NCBI RefSeq assembly: GCF_000024005.1
Contig: NC_013132.1
Coordinates: 6,876,001-6,940,000 of the forward strand
Direction: 5' to 3'
From: Chitinophaga pinensis DSM 2588
GTDB taxonomy: Bacteria; Bacteroidota; Bacteroidia; Chitinophagales; Chitinophagaceae
Length of the DNA stretch: 64,000 bases
Shown here: one piece after another, positions 10,865-20,017 of the stretch
How positions within the stretch are numbered: the stretch's first letter is position 1
Layout of the letters: every line of letters starts with the position of its first letter
The notes under the pieces: generated by a model
What the model was told of the DNA's origin: nothing
What the model saw: the letters and a program-made list of their open reading frames with translations, nothing else
The model's database searches: none
Position numbers and translations under genes: made by a program

Positions 10865-11896
10865 TTATGCGATGTTAAACGGTACGCCTGTCAGTTCTTC
10901 ACTCAATGTCCAGAGCTGCCGGGCAGCTGCTGCATCCAGTGCATACGGCATAACGCCATGGATCTTTTCCATATCATCTGCCCAGCTGGCGGCAGGATCA
11001 TAATCTGTATCCAGTACGGCGATATCTGTATTCTCACAGTATACGCCTCCGATATCCGCCAACTGAGGACTAACCGCACACCATATCTGGGTGGAAATAC
11101 CCTGTTCTACGCGTTTATCGCCACTAAATTCCCGATGCACCGCCTGGCCCTGCTCATCTACCATACCCAGTGCTTTCATCGTATCCAGGGAGATATTACG
11201 GGCAAGATCAGTGCTCAGGATCAAACCAGGATGTAATGAGTAAGAACGGACGCCCGCCTGTTTAGCACGATTGTCCAGCTCCAGTGCAAAAAGCACATTG
11301 GCAGTCTTTGACTGACCGTAGGCCAACATCGCATTATATTTCCTGTGCTGGAAATTCGGATCTTCAAATACCAGCGGAGAAGCATGATGCCCCCAGGAAG
11401 AAGTATTGATTACCCTTGCCCCTCCTGCCTGTTTTAAGGCCAGCCAGAGCCTTGCCGTCAACTGGAAGTGTCCGAGGTGGTTTGTCGAGAACTGGCTCTC
11501 GTATCCCCTTGCATCACGCGCTAATGGCACCCACATAATACCGGCGTTATTGAAAAGCAGGTGTAACGGTCTGCCGGAAGCCAGAAACTTTTCCGCAAAG
11601 GCATCTATAGACGCAGGAACAGTTAGTTCCATGGCTTCCAGTTCTACATTGGCAACGCCTGCCAGGTTTTTCTTCGCTTTCTCTATATCACGTGCCGCCA
11701 CTATCACAGTTGCGCCTGCCGCCGCCAGTGTCTTTGTTGTTTCCAGTCCGAGACCGGAATGCCCGCCGGTAACAATAGCGATCTTTCCTGTCAGATCGAT
11801 TCCCCGCATAACGTCCGCAGCTGTTGAGTGTCTATCAAATCCTGAACCTATCGGTTGTTGCAATTGACCCTGATAATTACCTTGTTTCATTTTCAA
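10865..11896 (-). CDS. Short-chain dehydrogenase/reductase (WW-oxidoreductase/retinol-dehydrogenase-like)
   Basis: A 343-residue SDR, longer than the classical 250, with an N-terminal segment (GNYQGQLQQPIGSGFDRHST) that is common in bacterial members of the WWOX/retinol-dehydrogenase-like group. Motifs: TGGHSGLG (cofactor), NNAG (LFNNAGIMWVP), NHLGHF, catalytic Ser in NTSS and Tyr/Lys in YGQSK, then HPGLI. Cytoplasmic. Substrate unknown. It stands alone between two AraC genes on the same strand, either of which may control it. Confidence 0.93.
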   Translation of the reverse strand: MKMKQGNYQGQLQQPIGSGFDRHSTAADVMRGIDLTGKIAIVTGGHSGLGLETTKTLAAAGATVIVAARDIEKAKKNLAGVANVELEAMELTVPASIDAFAEKFLASGRPLHLLFNNAGIMWVPLARDARGYESQFSTNHLGHFQLTARLWLALKQAGGARVINTSSWGHHASPLVFEDPNFQHRKYNAMLAYGQSKTANVLFALELDNRAKQAGVRSYSLHPGLILSTDLARNISLDTMKALGMVDEQGQAVHREFSGDKRVEQGISTQIWCAVSPQLADIGGVYCENTDIAVLDTDYDPAASWADDMEKIHGVMPYALDAAAARQLWTLSEELTGVPFNIA

Positions 11897-11983
11897 GTTT
11901 TTTGTTAGGTCAAATGTCGATAGTGCGGCGGCAAGTCACTTTACTCAAAAGGCCGATTTTACTTGACCGAGAAGGCCAAAAGA

Positions 11984-12112
11984 CAATTAGGAATTAGGAA
12001 TTAGGAATGAAGAGTTACTGGCATAAATTTTTTAGAATATAGATTAGGCTGGAAGTAATGTGTTGATGGTGGGCTAACCAATTCTTAATTCCTAATTCCT
12101 AATTCCTAATTT
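11984..12112. repeat. AT-rich inverted-repeat element, copy 2
   Basis: The left arm (11984-12012) contains three copies of AATTAGG; the right arm (12080-12112) contains the inverse unit, CCTAATT, in three copies plus AATTCTTAATT. About 30 of 34 arm positions pair. The stop codon of the AraC gene (12106-12108) lies inside the right arm, so the element sits exactly at a gene 3' end. Confidence 0.65.
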
Positions 12113-13026
12113 CCTCCACTCATTTGCCTATTATAATTGCTCCTATATTCCTTCGGCGTACAGCCCTTATGTCTTTTGAATAGTTTATTAAAATTGGCCA
12201 TATTATTAAAGCCGCAGTGATAAGCAATTTCTGCAATGGTCAGCTGTGTGGTAACCAGCATTCTGGCTACATGCCCCAATCTCAGTTCCACCAGGTTTTC
12301 TGTAAAGGTCAATCCGGTCTGCGCCTTCATAAAACGGCTGAAAGAAGCTTCAGACATATGCACCACTTTGGCTATCGCTGTCAGGGCAATCGGATTCCCG
12401 TAATGACGGTTCATGTATTCAAATGCCTGCTCCAGTTGCCGGCTCTCTGACACGATTTCCTCACGACTAAAAGACACACTGGAAAGCAGGGTAGTATCCT
12501 TCGCCACAGACAACTCATGCAGCAGGGATAACAGACCAATAAAGGAATCAAAACCACTCATTTTATCCAATGCAAGCAGTTTCTCATACACCCTTTCCGC
12601 CACATCGGGTGTGAATAGTATACCCCTCCCTGCATTGTCCAGCAGCTTCCGGATGGCATGCAGCAGCTCCGTATTGAGAAACCCTTCTGTAAACAGCTCT
12701 TTCCGGAATTGCAGGGTTACTTCCAGTATATCCTCCTCCCTGTCATCCAGGGTAAACCAGCCATGTGGCAGATTCGGTCCTACCAGTACCAGCTCGGCAT
12801 GGCCGATATGCCCGATATGGTCCCCTATAATCCTTTGAATGCCAGCTCCTCCCAATACGAGATTCAACTCCAGTTCTTCATGGGTATGCAAAGGGAAGGC
12901 AAACTGTCTCTTGTGACGGAAAAAAATAGAACAACAATCATGTACCCCTAATGATGTGATTTCGCGCAGTACCTTCTTCTGTAAAATAGTATCGTTCAAC
13001 ATGGAATTCTGATTTACGCCGAACAA
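12106..13026 (-). CDS. AraC-family transcriptional regulator (cupin sensor)
   Basis: A 306-residue regulator. The N-terminal cupin has its His-rich motif HTHEELELNLVLGG near residue 45 and a PHGWF turn near 93; the C-terminal domain has two HTH motifs (IAKVVHMSEASFSRFMKAQTG; IAEIAYHCGFNNMANFNKLFK) and ends CTPKEYRSNYNRQMSGGN. Two possible starts are in frame, ATG at 13026 or ATG at 13002 (MLNDTILQKKV); which is used is unclear. This type resembles the AraC regulators associated with carbohydrate use. The stop codon lies inside an AT-rich repeat arm. It is divergent from the hybrid two-component system by 225 bases. Confidence 0.93.
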   Translation of the reverse strand: MFGVNQNSMLNDTILQKKVLREITSLGVHDCCSIFFRHKRQFAFPLHTHEELELNLVLGGAGIQRIIGDHIGHIGHAELVLVGPNLPHGWFTLDDREEDILEVTLQFRKELFTEGFLNTELLHAIRKLLDNAGRGILFTPDVAERVYEKLLALDKMSGFDSFIGLLSLLHELSVAKDTTLLSSVSFSREEIVSESRQLEQAFEYMNRHYGNPIALTAIAKVVHMSEASFSRFMKAQTGLTFTENLVELRLGHVARMLVTTQLTIAEIAYHCGFNNMANFNKLFKRHKGCTPKEYRSNYNRQMSGGN

Positions 13027-13250
13027 GCGTTCATGCTGCTCAATATTATCCTTACTGCCAGATTCGCTGTTGAAACAGGGTCCACCGTATTTGAAAAATA
13101 GTACACCTGGACACTAAACGCCTAATAATCAATAACTTTATCATTTACCCAAAAAATATACCCGCCAAGACAAAACGCGTGAATATATTTGAGTATATCT
13201 GATTACCAGGTATATTTCATTCAATTAGATCAATTCCACGGGAAAGTACA

Positions 13251-16200
13251 ATGCGAATAAGTGAGTGTAAGCCGGCTTTTTTGCGGATCAGCATCCTGAT
13301 ACTACTGATAATGACCGGAACGTCTATAGACGCCTCCGGACAATCAGCCAACTATAATATCTACAGCATCTCCACTGACAACGGACTGCCTACCAACGAC
13401 TACCAGAAAATCTATTATGATACTAAAGGATTTGTCTGGCTGGCTTCTTTTGATGGACTGTTCCGTTGGGACGGATATTCCATTACCAAATATCTGCACA
13501 GAGAAAACGACTCTCTCAGTCTGAATAATAATATTGTCTATGCCATCTTTGAAGATAGTCAGCATCGCTTATGGGTTGGTACCATCGATGGATTGAATTG
13601 TTACGATCCTGCCCGGAACGTCTTCCGCCGCATACCCCTGAACGAAACGCATGACAAGATTCCGGTCAATGCCATACTGGAAGATGATGATCACCATCTC
13701 TGGCTGGGTACCTCCAATGGCCTCTGCCGCCTGGACCCGGAACAACAAAAAGCCGAATGGTACCTGGGACATGGTGACGAAAACATCCTTTTCTGCCTGG
13801 CACAGGGTCCCGGTCACACCTTATGGGCCGGTACCTTTAATAAGGGGATCGTCCGCTTTAATACCCGCACCCACCTGTTCAACTACCTCCGCAACAGTGC
13901 CGGTAATACGGACATATTACCCAGCAACAAAATCCAGTCGCTCCTGATAGACAAACAGCAAAGAGTATGGGTAGGAACGGAAGACAGAGGCGTTGCCGTA
14001 TTAGATATCGAGGGTAAGCGAAAAGCTGGCTTCAACCCTATAAGCGGTCATACACTCTCTTCCCATAGCAATATCCGCTGCCTCTATGAAGACAAAGCAG
14101 GCACCGTCTGGATAGGTATTGGCCGTGAACCGCTTTGTTTTGTCCGGAAAAACGAGCTGACACCTGCCACTATCAACAACCACTCCCAGAATGGCAATCT
14201 ACCCTTAACCTCCATTACCTCTATTACAGAAGACGATTTCGGTAATACCTGGTTTGCCTCTGCGGGGAATGGCATCTTCACGACGAATAAAAACAAGAAC
14301 CACTTTACGAACCTGCTGGGAAGTACCAATGCGCTCCCAGGACTTATCACTACAGTCATCAGCGCAGTACATGAAAGCAGGAACGGAAACATCTGGATAG
14401 GCACCGCCGGCAATGGTCTGATACGTTACGGACAGGAGAACGGAGGTAACTTACAAAAGACACCTCTTTCCGGGGAACTGGCCATCAATGATATACAGGA
14501 AGACAAACAGGGCGATCTGTGGATGGCTACCTGGGCCGACGGACTTATCCGCTATACACCTGGTAATGGACGTATACAGCGCTTTACGCATAATCCTGCC
14601 GACTCTAATTCCCTGGTCAACAATGACGTAAAAGCTTTACTGGCAGATGATTCTTTGCTTTGGATAGGTACCCATGGCGAAGGATTGGCCATATACAACC
14701 TTGCAACAGGTAACTTCACCAATTACAGGAATAACCACACCTACCCTTTCAATATGCAGTTGCCTGCCTGGGTCAATCACCTGTATAAAGACAATCGTAA
14801 CAGGATCTGGATCAGTACCTACAGCGGATTATTTCACTGGGACCGGCAACGATTCACTTCCTTCAGTCATACAGCGGATACCGGCAGTATCAACAGCAAC
14901 TCCGTGAACATGGTTACGTCCGACAGTAAAGGGAATATCTGGGTCGTTACAGAGCAGGGACTGGATCAGTTCCAGGAAAAAACAAAGACTTTCCTGCACC
15001 TGAACCGGCAATATGAACTACCGGCATCCATGAAATCCATCGTCTGCGATATGCAGGATAACCTGTGGCTGGGAACCAACGAAGGACTCATCTTCCTCCA
15101 ACCTGCCACACAGAAAATCCACCTGTATGACAAGAATGACGGTCTGCCGGAAAAGACCTTTTTCCAGAAAGCAGCGACCCGTGCGGGCAATGGCTGGCTG
15201 TATTTCGGTGGACCAAAAGGACTCAGCCGCTTCAATCCGGCTACAATCACGGCCCTGGACTTACCCGCACGTTTTTATTTCAGTCACCTGTACATCTTCG
15301 GAGAAGAGCAACAGCCGGGTAAAGCCAATAGTGTGCTAAGCAGGAACCTGCATCTGACAGATACGATCACCCTTACCCAGAAACAGTCATTTTTTACCAT
15401 TGAATTTGCGGCTATCAATCTGTATGCGCCGCAGAAGATAAAGTATAGTTATAAACTGGTCAACCAGTTCTCGGACTGGATCAACGTCACAGATGAACGA
15501 AAGATATCCTTTGCACATCTTCCGCCCGGCATATACGAACTACAGGTACGTTACACCGATATCTACGGCAACTGGCTTCCTCCTGCCAAAGCCCTTACCA
15601 TCAGCATACTGCCCTACTGGTGGCAAACCTGGTGGTTCAGGATGTTAGCATTGCTGGCATTAGCACTGGGTGTGACAGGTATATTCTACTGGCGTGTAGC
15701 CAGGGTAAAAAGAAGAAACCGTCAACTGAAAGCAGAGGTAAGAAGACAAACGGCCCGTTTGCAGGAGTCTAACGCCTCTCTCGTAGAACAGCACGATAAA
15801 ATTGCCTTACAAAAGGAAAAACTGGAACTTTCTTATGCGGAAATCGTGCGGCAGACGGACAAGATCCTTGATCAGCAGCAACAGATCTCCAGTCAGAATA
15901 AAGAACTGGAAATGGCCGTCACCCAACTGGAGAAACTAAATACCTCCAAGGACTACTTCTTCTCCATACTGGCACATGACCTGAAAAACCCGGTAGCCGC
16001 ACTGAAAGAACTCTCCGGTTACCTGTATGGTCACATGCCGGAAATGGAAGCCGGCACCTTACGCCAGTACCTGAAAAACATGCACAGTTCATCTATCCAT
16101 GTATTCGAATTACTGGTAAATCTGCTCAGCTGGTCTATGTCACAATCCCGGCACATGCAATTGCAACCTGCCGCCTGTAATGTGGCAGCGATGACTGCGA

Positions 16201-17495
16201 ATATCGCCGCCTTACTGGAACCGGATCTACATAAAAAGAATATTAAACTACAAAATGAAGTAACGGACTGCTGGATTTATGCCGATCCGCAGATGCTGGA
16301 AGTGATCATCAGAAACCTGTTATCCAACAGCATCAAATTCACGGACTATGGCGGTCATATAAAGATCAGCGCTAATGAAAAGGACCAGCAGGTCACACTA
16401 GATGTTGCGGATGATGGTATCGGCATGTCTGATAATACCCTGGAACATCTCTTTGAGATTGACAAACAGGAAGTCAGCAGAGGCACTGCCGGAGAAAAAG
16501 GTACGGGATTGGGATTAGTGATTGTAAGAGATTTCCTGTATGCAAATAAAGGCTGTATTACGGTCGAAAGTCAGGAAGGAAAAGGAAGTCTGTTCTCCAT
16601 CACCCTGCCTGCAGGCATACCGGATATCGTAGCAACAACACAGTCGCCTGCACCTACAAAACAGGAAGCTGGGGTATGGCAGGAATTACCTGCGGAGAAA
16701 TTCATGCAGCTCAAAGGCAGAAAACTCTTATTGGTAGAAGACAGTAAAGAAATGCGCGATTATCTCCGCCTGATCCTCTCCGATATCTTTGAAATCTTTG
16801 AAGCGGAAGACGGCCATGCAGGGTATGCACTCGCAAGAGAAATCATGCCTGCTGTTATCATTGCCGACCTCTTAATGCCTGGCATTAATGGTATTGAGTT
16901 CTGTAAACAGATCAAATCAGATGGTGCTACCAGCCATATTCCGGTAGTCATATTGACCAGCCAGGAAAACAGTACCATGCAGGCTGCCGGTTATGAAGCA
17001 GGGATAGAAGCCTATCTGGCTAAACCTGTCAGTCCGGAGTTGCTGTCACAGGTTTTGCTGAACATCCTGAACAAACAGGACACCACCTACCAGCGCCTTC
17101 GCGAACAGATCTTCAGCGACATGCCTTTGACGGCTGAACTGCAACAGCTGTCCGCAACAGACCAGGAGTTTCTGAAACAACTGATCCAGTTTATTGATAC
17201 AGAACTGGGCAATCAGGAACTGGATGCAACGGTCATTGCGAAAAAACTCTACGTCAGCAGAACCCTGCTGTATAATAAAGTCAAAACACTCACCGGACAA
17301 ACCGTCCATGAATTCATCAAAGCCATCAGGTTACGTAAAAGCGTACAGTTATTGCTGGAAGGAGATCTGAGCATCAGCCAGATTGCTTTTGAAGTTGGTT
17401 TTAACAGCCATTCCTATTTCAATAAATGTTTTATCAAACAATATGGGATGGGACCTAAGGAATACCTGACCCGTAAAAAAGCAGGCGTCAAATAG
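13251..17495 (+). CDS. Hybrid two-component system sensor/regulator (HTCS) of the mannan locus
   Basis: A 1414-residue single-protein sensor and transcription factor in the inner membrane. In order: signal peptide (1-31), two periplasmic seven-bladed beta-propellers built from Reg_prop repeats such as GFVWLASFDGLFRWDG, HRLWVGTIDGLN and GNIWIGTAGNGL (about 40-690), a Y_Y_Y domain (about 715-785), a transmembrane helix (about 795-815), a coiled coil, HisKA with phosphoacceptor His909 in FFSILAHDLKNPVAAL, HATPase (GGHIKISANEKD, DDGIGM, KGTGLGL), a receiver domain with phosphoacceptor Asp1206 (IIADLLMPGING), and an AraC-type DNA-binding domain at about 1310-1405. In this family the propeller binds an oligosaccharide; here the neighbouring genes make a mannan-derived ligand likely. 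It leads the GH and lipoprotein genes downstream. Confidence 0.97.
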   Translation: MRISECKPAFLRISILILLIMTGTSIDASGQSANYNIYSISTDNGLPTNDYQKIYYDTKGFVWLASFDGLFRWDGYSITKYLHRENDSLSLNNNIVYAIFEDSQHRLWVGTIDGLNCYDPARNVFRRIPLNETHDKIPVNAILEDDDHHLWLGTSNGLCRLDPEQQKAEWYLGHGDENILFCLAQGPGHTLWAGTFNKGIVRFNTRTHLFNYLRNSAGNTDILPSNKIQSLLIDKQQRVWVGTEDRGVAVLDIEGKRKAGFNPISGHTLSSHSNIRCLYEDKAGTVWIGIGREPLCFVRKNELTPATINNHSQNGNLPLTSITSITEDDFGNTWFASAGNGIFTTNKNKNHFTNLLGSTNALPGLITTVISAVHESRNGNIWIGTAGNGLIRYGQENGGNLQKTPLSGELAINDIQEDKQGDLWMATWADGLIRYTPGNGRIQRFTHNPADSNSLVNNDVKALLADDSLLWIGTHGEGLAIYNLATGNFTNYRNNHTYPFNMQLPAWVNHLYKDNRNRIWISTYSGLFHWDRQRFTSFSHTADTGSINSNSVNMVTSDSKGNIWVVTEQGLDQFQEKTKTFLHLNRQYELPASMKSIVCDMQDNLWLGTNEGLIFLQPATQKIHLYDKNDGLPEKTFFQKAATRAGNGWLYFGGPKGLSRFNPATITALDLPARFYFSHLYIFGEEQQPGKANSVLSRNLHLTDTITLTQKQSFFTIEFAAINLYAPQKIKYSYKLVNQFSDWINVTDERKISFAHLPPGIYELQVRYTDIYGNWLPPAKALTISILPYWWQTWWFRMLALLALALGVTGIFYWRVARVKRRNRQLKAEVRRQTARLQESNASLVEQHDKIALQKEKLELSYAEIVRQTDKILDQQQQISSQNKELEMAVTQLEKLNTSKDYFFSILAHDLKNPVAALKELSGYLYGHMPEMEAGTLRQYLKNMHSSSIHVFELLVNLLSWSMSQSRHMQLQPAACNVAAMTANIAALLEPDLHKKNIKLQNEVTDCWIYADPQMLEVIIRNLLSNSIKFTDYGGHIKISANEKDQQVTLDVADDGIGMSDNTLEHLFEIDKQEVSRGTAGEKGTGLGLVIVRDFLYANKGCITVESQEGKGSLFSITLPAGIPDIVATTQSPAPTKQEAGVWQELPAEKFMQLKGRKLLLVEDSKEMRDYLRLILSDIFEIFEAEDGHAGYALAREIMPAVIIADLLMPGINGIEFCKQIKSDGATSHIPVVILTSQENSTMQAAGYEAGIEAYLAKPVSPELLSQVLLNILNKQDTTYQRLREQIFSDMPLTAELQQLSATDQEFLKQLIQFIDTELGNQELDATVIAKKLYVSRTLLYNKVKTLTGQTVHEFIKAIRLRKSVQLLLEGDLSISQIAFEVGFNSHSYFNKCFIKQYGMGPKEYLTRKKAGVK

Positions 17496-17561
17496 GTTAA
17501 ACATCATAAATAAGCAATCCAGCATTAATCACCGGTCTGCACTGCCGCTACCTTTGGTAGC

Positions 17562-19235
17562 ATGAAAAACTATGTAAAAGCCATTCCATGTTATGCATTG
17601 CTGATGGCTACTTTCACGGTGTATGCAAATGACTCGACGAAACTACAGCGTATTACGCCACCAGCTGCTGCTGTGAACCTGTATGAAAAAGCAGAGTGGA
17701 CGATTGATCTCACAGCGAATTATTCAAACCCTTATGACCAGCGTGAGATAAAACTGGATATGTGCCTGGTATCTCCCTCCGGGAAACCACTACTCTTACC
17801 TGCCTATTTCGACCAGGTAAATCATCACTGGCAATCACGTTTTGCGCCGCAGGAAACCGGCCAGTATCAGTATTACTTCGAACTGATCGCCGGGAAGGAT
17901 ACCGTACAAAGTAAACCCAGCGTATTTACCGTTTATAAAAGCACCCGCAAGGGCTTCCTGCATAAAAATGACCTGTGGACATTCCGTTTTGATAACGGGG
18001 AATTGTTCCGGGGTGTCGGTGAAAACGTGGCCTGGGAATCCCGCTCCTTTGAGGATGATAAATGGACTTATGATTACCTGTTGCCTTCGCTGGCTCATAA
18101 TGGCGCTAATTTCTTCCGTACCTGGATGTGTTACTGGAATCTGCCGCTCGAATGGAAACAGCCACGTAGTACCAAACGATATCAGCCTTCAGCGGAATAC
18201 TTTCATCCAGGCGCTATCCGGCGTATGGATCAGCTGGTGGATATGTGCGATTCACTCGGACTTTACTTCATGCTGACGCTCGACTGGCATGGTCACCTGA
18301 TGGAACACGGCGGATGGAAACACAGCAGTTATAATAAAGCAAATGGCGGTCCGGCAGAAACCCCCACAGCTTTCTTCACCAGTCAGCAGGCACAGGAAAA
18401 GTACAAGAATAAACTACGTTATATCATTGCCCGCTGGGGCTATAGTTCCAGCATTGCCGTATGGGAATTCTTTAATGAGGTAGATAATGCCGCCTTTACA
18501 CAACAGGATAGCATATTGATCCCGCTGCCCGTCATTGCGCAATGGCACCTGGAAATGAGCCGTTATCTGAAAGATATTGACCCTTACCATCATCTCGTCA
18601 GTACCAGCATCTCACACCGGGATATTATCGGGATGAATGCGATTCCTTATATCGACTTCAATCAAAAACACATCTATAAGCATACAGAAAAGATACCGGG
18701 CATCTATCCTGATTACATACAGACTTTCGGCAAACCTTATGTAGTAGGAGAATTTGGCTATCGCTGGGAAGACCAGGATCCAAAATATGCTACGGAAGCT
18801 AATTATGACTATCGCCGTGGATTGTGGTATGGTATGTTCAGTCCGACGCCTGTCCTGCCGATGTCCTGGTGGTGGGAATTATTCGACGACCAGCACATGA
18901 CACCCTATCTGCAAAGCGTCAGTACCATCAATAAAATGATGTTACAGGCAGGTAAGGGACAATTCGAACAATTACCGGTGCAGGCCGCAATACTGGAATC
19001 TTACGCCATAAAGTGCGGCAATACCATCTTTGTTTATGCGCTGAACAATACAACAAAGCAGCAATCTGCCGATATACGTGTAAACATTCCATCCGGTTAT
19101 ACCCTGCAATGTTTCCATCCCTTAAAAAACACCTGGAATAAAAGTATCTATAAGCGTACTGCTGACGGAACAGTCCAGATCAGCAATACCGTGTTGCCCG
19201 CAAAAGAAGAGATCATACTGGTATTTAAACCCTGA
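17562..19235 (+). CDS. DUF5060 / clan GH-A glycoside hydrolase
   Basis: A 557-residue exported enzyme. A signal peptide (residues 1-22) is followed by a DUF5060 beta-sandwich (about 27-125), a (beta/alpha)8 barrel of the GH5-like clan GH-A (about 140-440), and a small C-terminal beta-domain (480-557). The likely acid/base is Glu306 (AVWEFFNEVDNA, the NE of beta-strand 4) and the nucleophile Glu397 (YVVGEFGYRW, strand 7); barrel aromatic residues include the WWWELFDD segment. DUF5060 enzymes are usually plant-polysaccharide hydrolases. In a mannan locus, a beta-mannanase or mannosidase activity is the natural guess but is inference only. It starts 67 bases after the HTCS stop, so is probably co-transcribed or controlled by it. 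Confidence 0.85.
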   Translation: MKNYVKAIPCYALLMATFTVYANDSTKLQRITPPAAAVNLYEKAEWTIDLTANYSNPYDQREIKLDMCLVSPSGKPLLLPAYFDQVNHHWQSRFAPQETGQYQYYFELIAGKDTVQSKPSVFTVYKSTRKGFLHKNDLWTFRFDNGELFRGVGENVAWESRSFEDDKWTYDYLLPSLAHNGANFFRTWMCYWNLPLEWKQPRSTKRYQPSAEYFHPGAIRRMDQLVDMCDSLGLYFMLTLDWHGHLMEHGGWKHSSYNKANGGPAETPTAFFTSQQAQEKYKNKLRYIIARWGYSSSIAVWEFFNEVDNAAFTQQDSILIPLPVIAQWHLEMSRYLKDIDPYHHLVSTSISHRDIIGMNAIPYIDFNQKHIYKHTEKIPGIYPDYIQTFGKPYVVGEFGYRWEDQDPKYATEANYDYRRGLWYGMFSPTPVLPMSWWWELFDDQHMTPYLQSVSTINKMMLQAGKGQFEQLPVQAAILESYAIKCGNTIFVYALNNTTKQQSADIRVNIPSGYTLQCFHPLKNTWNKSIYKRTADGTVQISNTVLPAKEEIILVFKP

Positions 19236-19296
19236 CACAACGCTGAACGCCCTTATCCACCCTAATAATTGATCATTCCACTAAAAAGTAAATGTT

Positions 19297-19962
19297 ATGA
19301 AACACGTTTCTATTGTACTCCTTGCACTCACTTTATGTGCGACTATCAGCTGCAGAAAAGATGTTGCCGCTGATGGCGGAAAAGACAAAACAGTACCCCG
19401 TGCCGCATTGCCACAGAACGCCTTCAACCTGTGGGGTACCTGTAATGGACACCCCTATCTGATCTCAGGCACGAATGGTATCTGTGTGCCTGTTGGTAAC
19501 TGTAGCACAGATATTGATGCCGCACAGCAAAACGGCGGACAAAATGCTACCGGCCTCCAGTTCTATGGTTGTTTTAAAGGCGGCAGCAGCGCCAATAGCA
19601 GTGCCAGCGAACAGGCCGTTTTCGTATGCGATAATGTGACCCAATGGAACGGGAATGAGATGGGATTTGTAAAGACACTCAACGATAATGTACTGAAGGG
19701 CTACCTGCAAGGGGGCGGTCAGTATATCTACCAGACCATCTCTGTCAATGATAATGGCTATCACACTTTCAAATGCCAGGCAAAAAGCAACAATACACAC
19801 CAGGTTGACTTTTATGTAGACGGCACCTATAAATTTACACTGACTAACAACAGTGGTAACTACTACAATAACTGGTATTACTTCGTGGGTACGAATCACT
19901 GGTATGGCGGGAACAGCCCGACAGGTCAGCAGATTGAAATGTACAACATGACCACTTTCTAA
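19297..19962 (+). CDS. Lipoprotein of unknown function in the mannan locus
   Basis: A 221-residue lipoprotein: a hydrophobic signal followed by a lipobox (ATISC, lipidated Cys about residue 19), then a Lys-rich spacer. The mature part is rich in Gly, Asn, Tyr and Trp and mostly beta (VFVCDNVTQWNGNEMGFVKT, YHTFKCQAKSNNTHQVDFYV, WYYFVGTNHWYGGNS), suggestive of a jelly-roll or LamG-like binding fold, with about six Cys in the first half that could form disulfides. No family is recognised. It follows the GH-A gene by 61 bases and ends in a good terminator; a surface glycan-binding or accessory role is possible but is position-based inference. Confidence 0.75.
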   Translation: MKHVSIVLLALTLCATISCRKDVAADGGKDKTVPRAALPQNAFNLWGTCNGHPYLISGTNGICVPVGNCSTDIDAAQQNGGQNATGLQFYGCFKGGSSANSSASEQAVFVCDNVTQWNGNEMGFVKTLNDNVLKGYLQGGGQYIYQTISVNDNGYHTFKCQAKSNNTHQVDFYVDGTYKFTLTNNSGNYYNNWYYFVGTNHWYGGNSPTGQQIEMYNMTTF

Positions 19963-19987
19963 ATACTATGTATTCCCGGGGCGTTAG

Positions 19988-20017
19988 GGGATGTATCTTA
20001 GGATACGTCCCTTTTTT
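19988..20017 (+). terminator. Terminator between the lipoprotein and converging barrel gene
   Basis: GGGATGTATC (19988-19997) pairs with GATACGTCCC (20002-20011) apart from one G.T, and is followed by TTTTTT. It overlaps the end of the leftward gene (20016). Confidence 0.85.
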
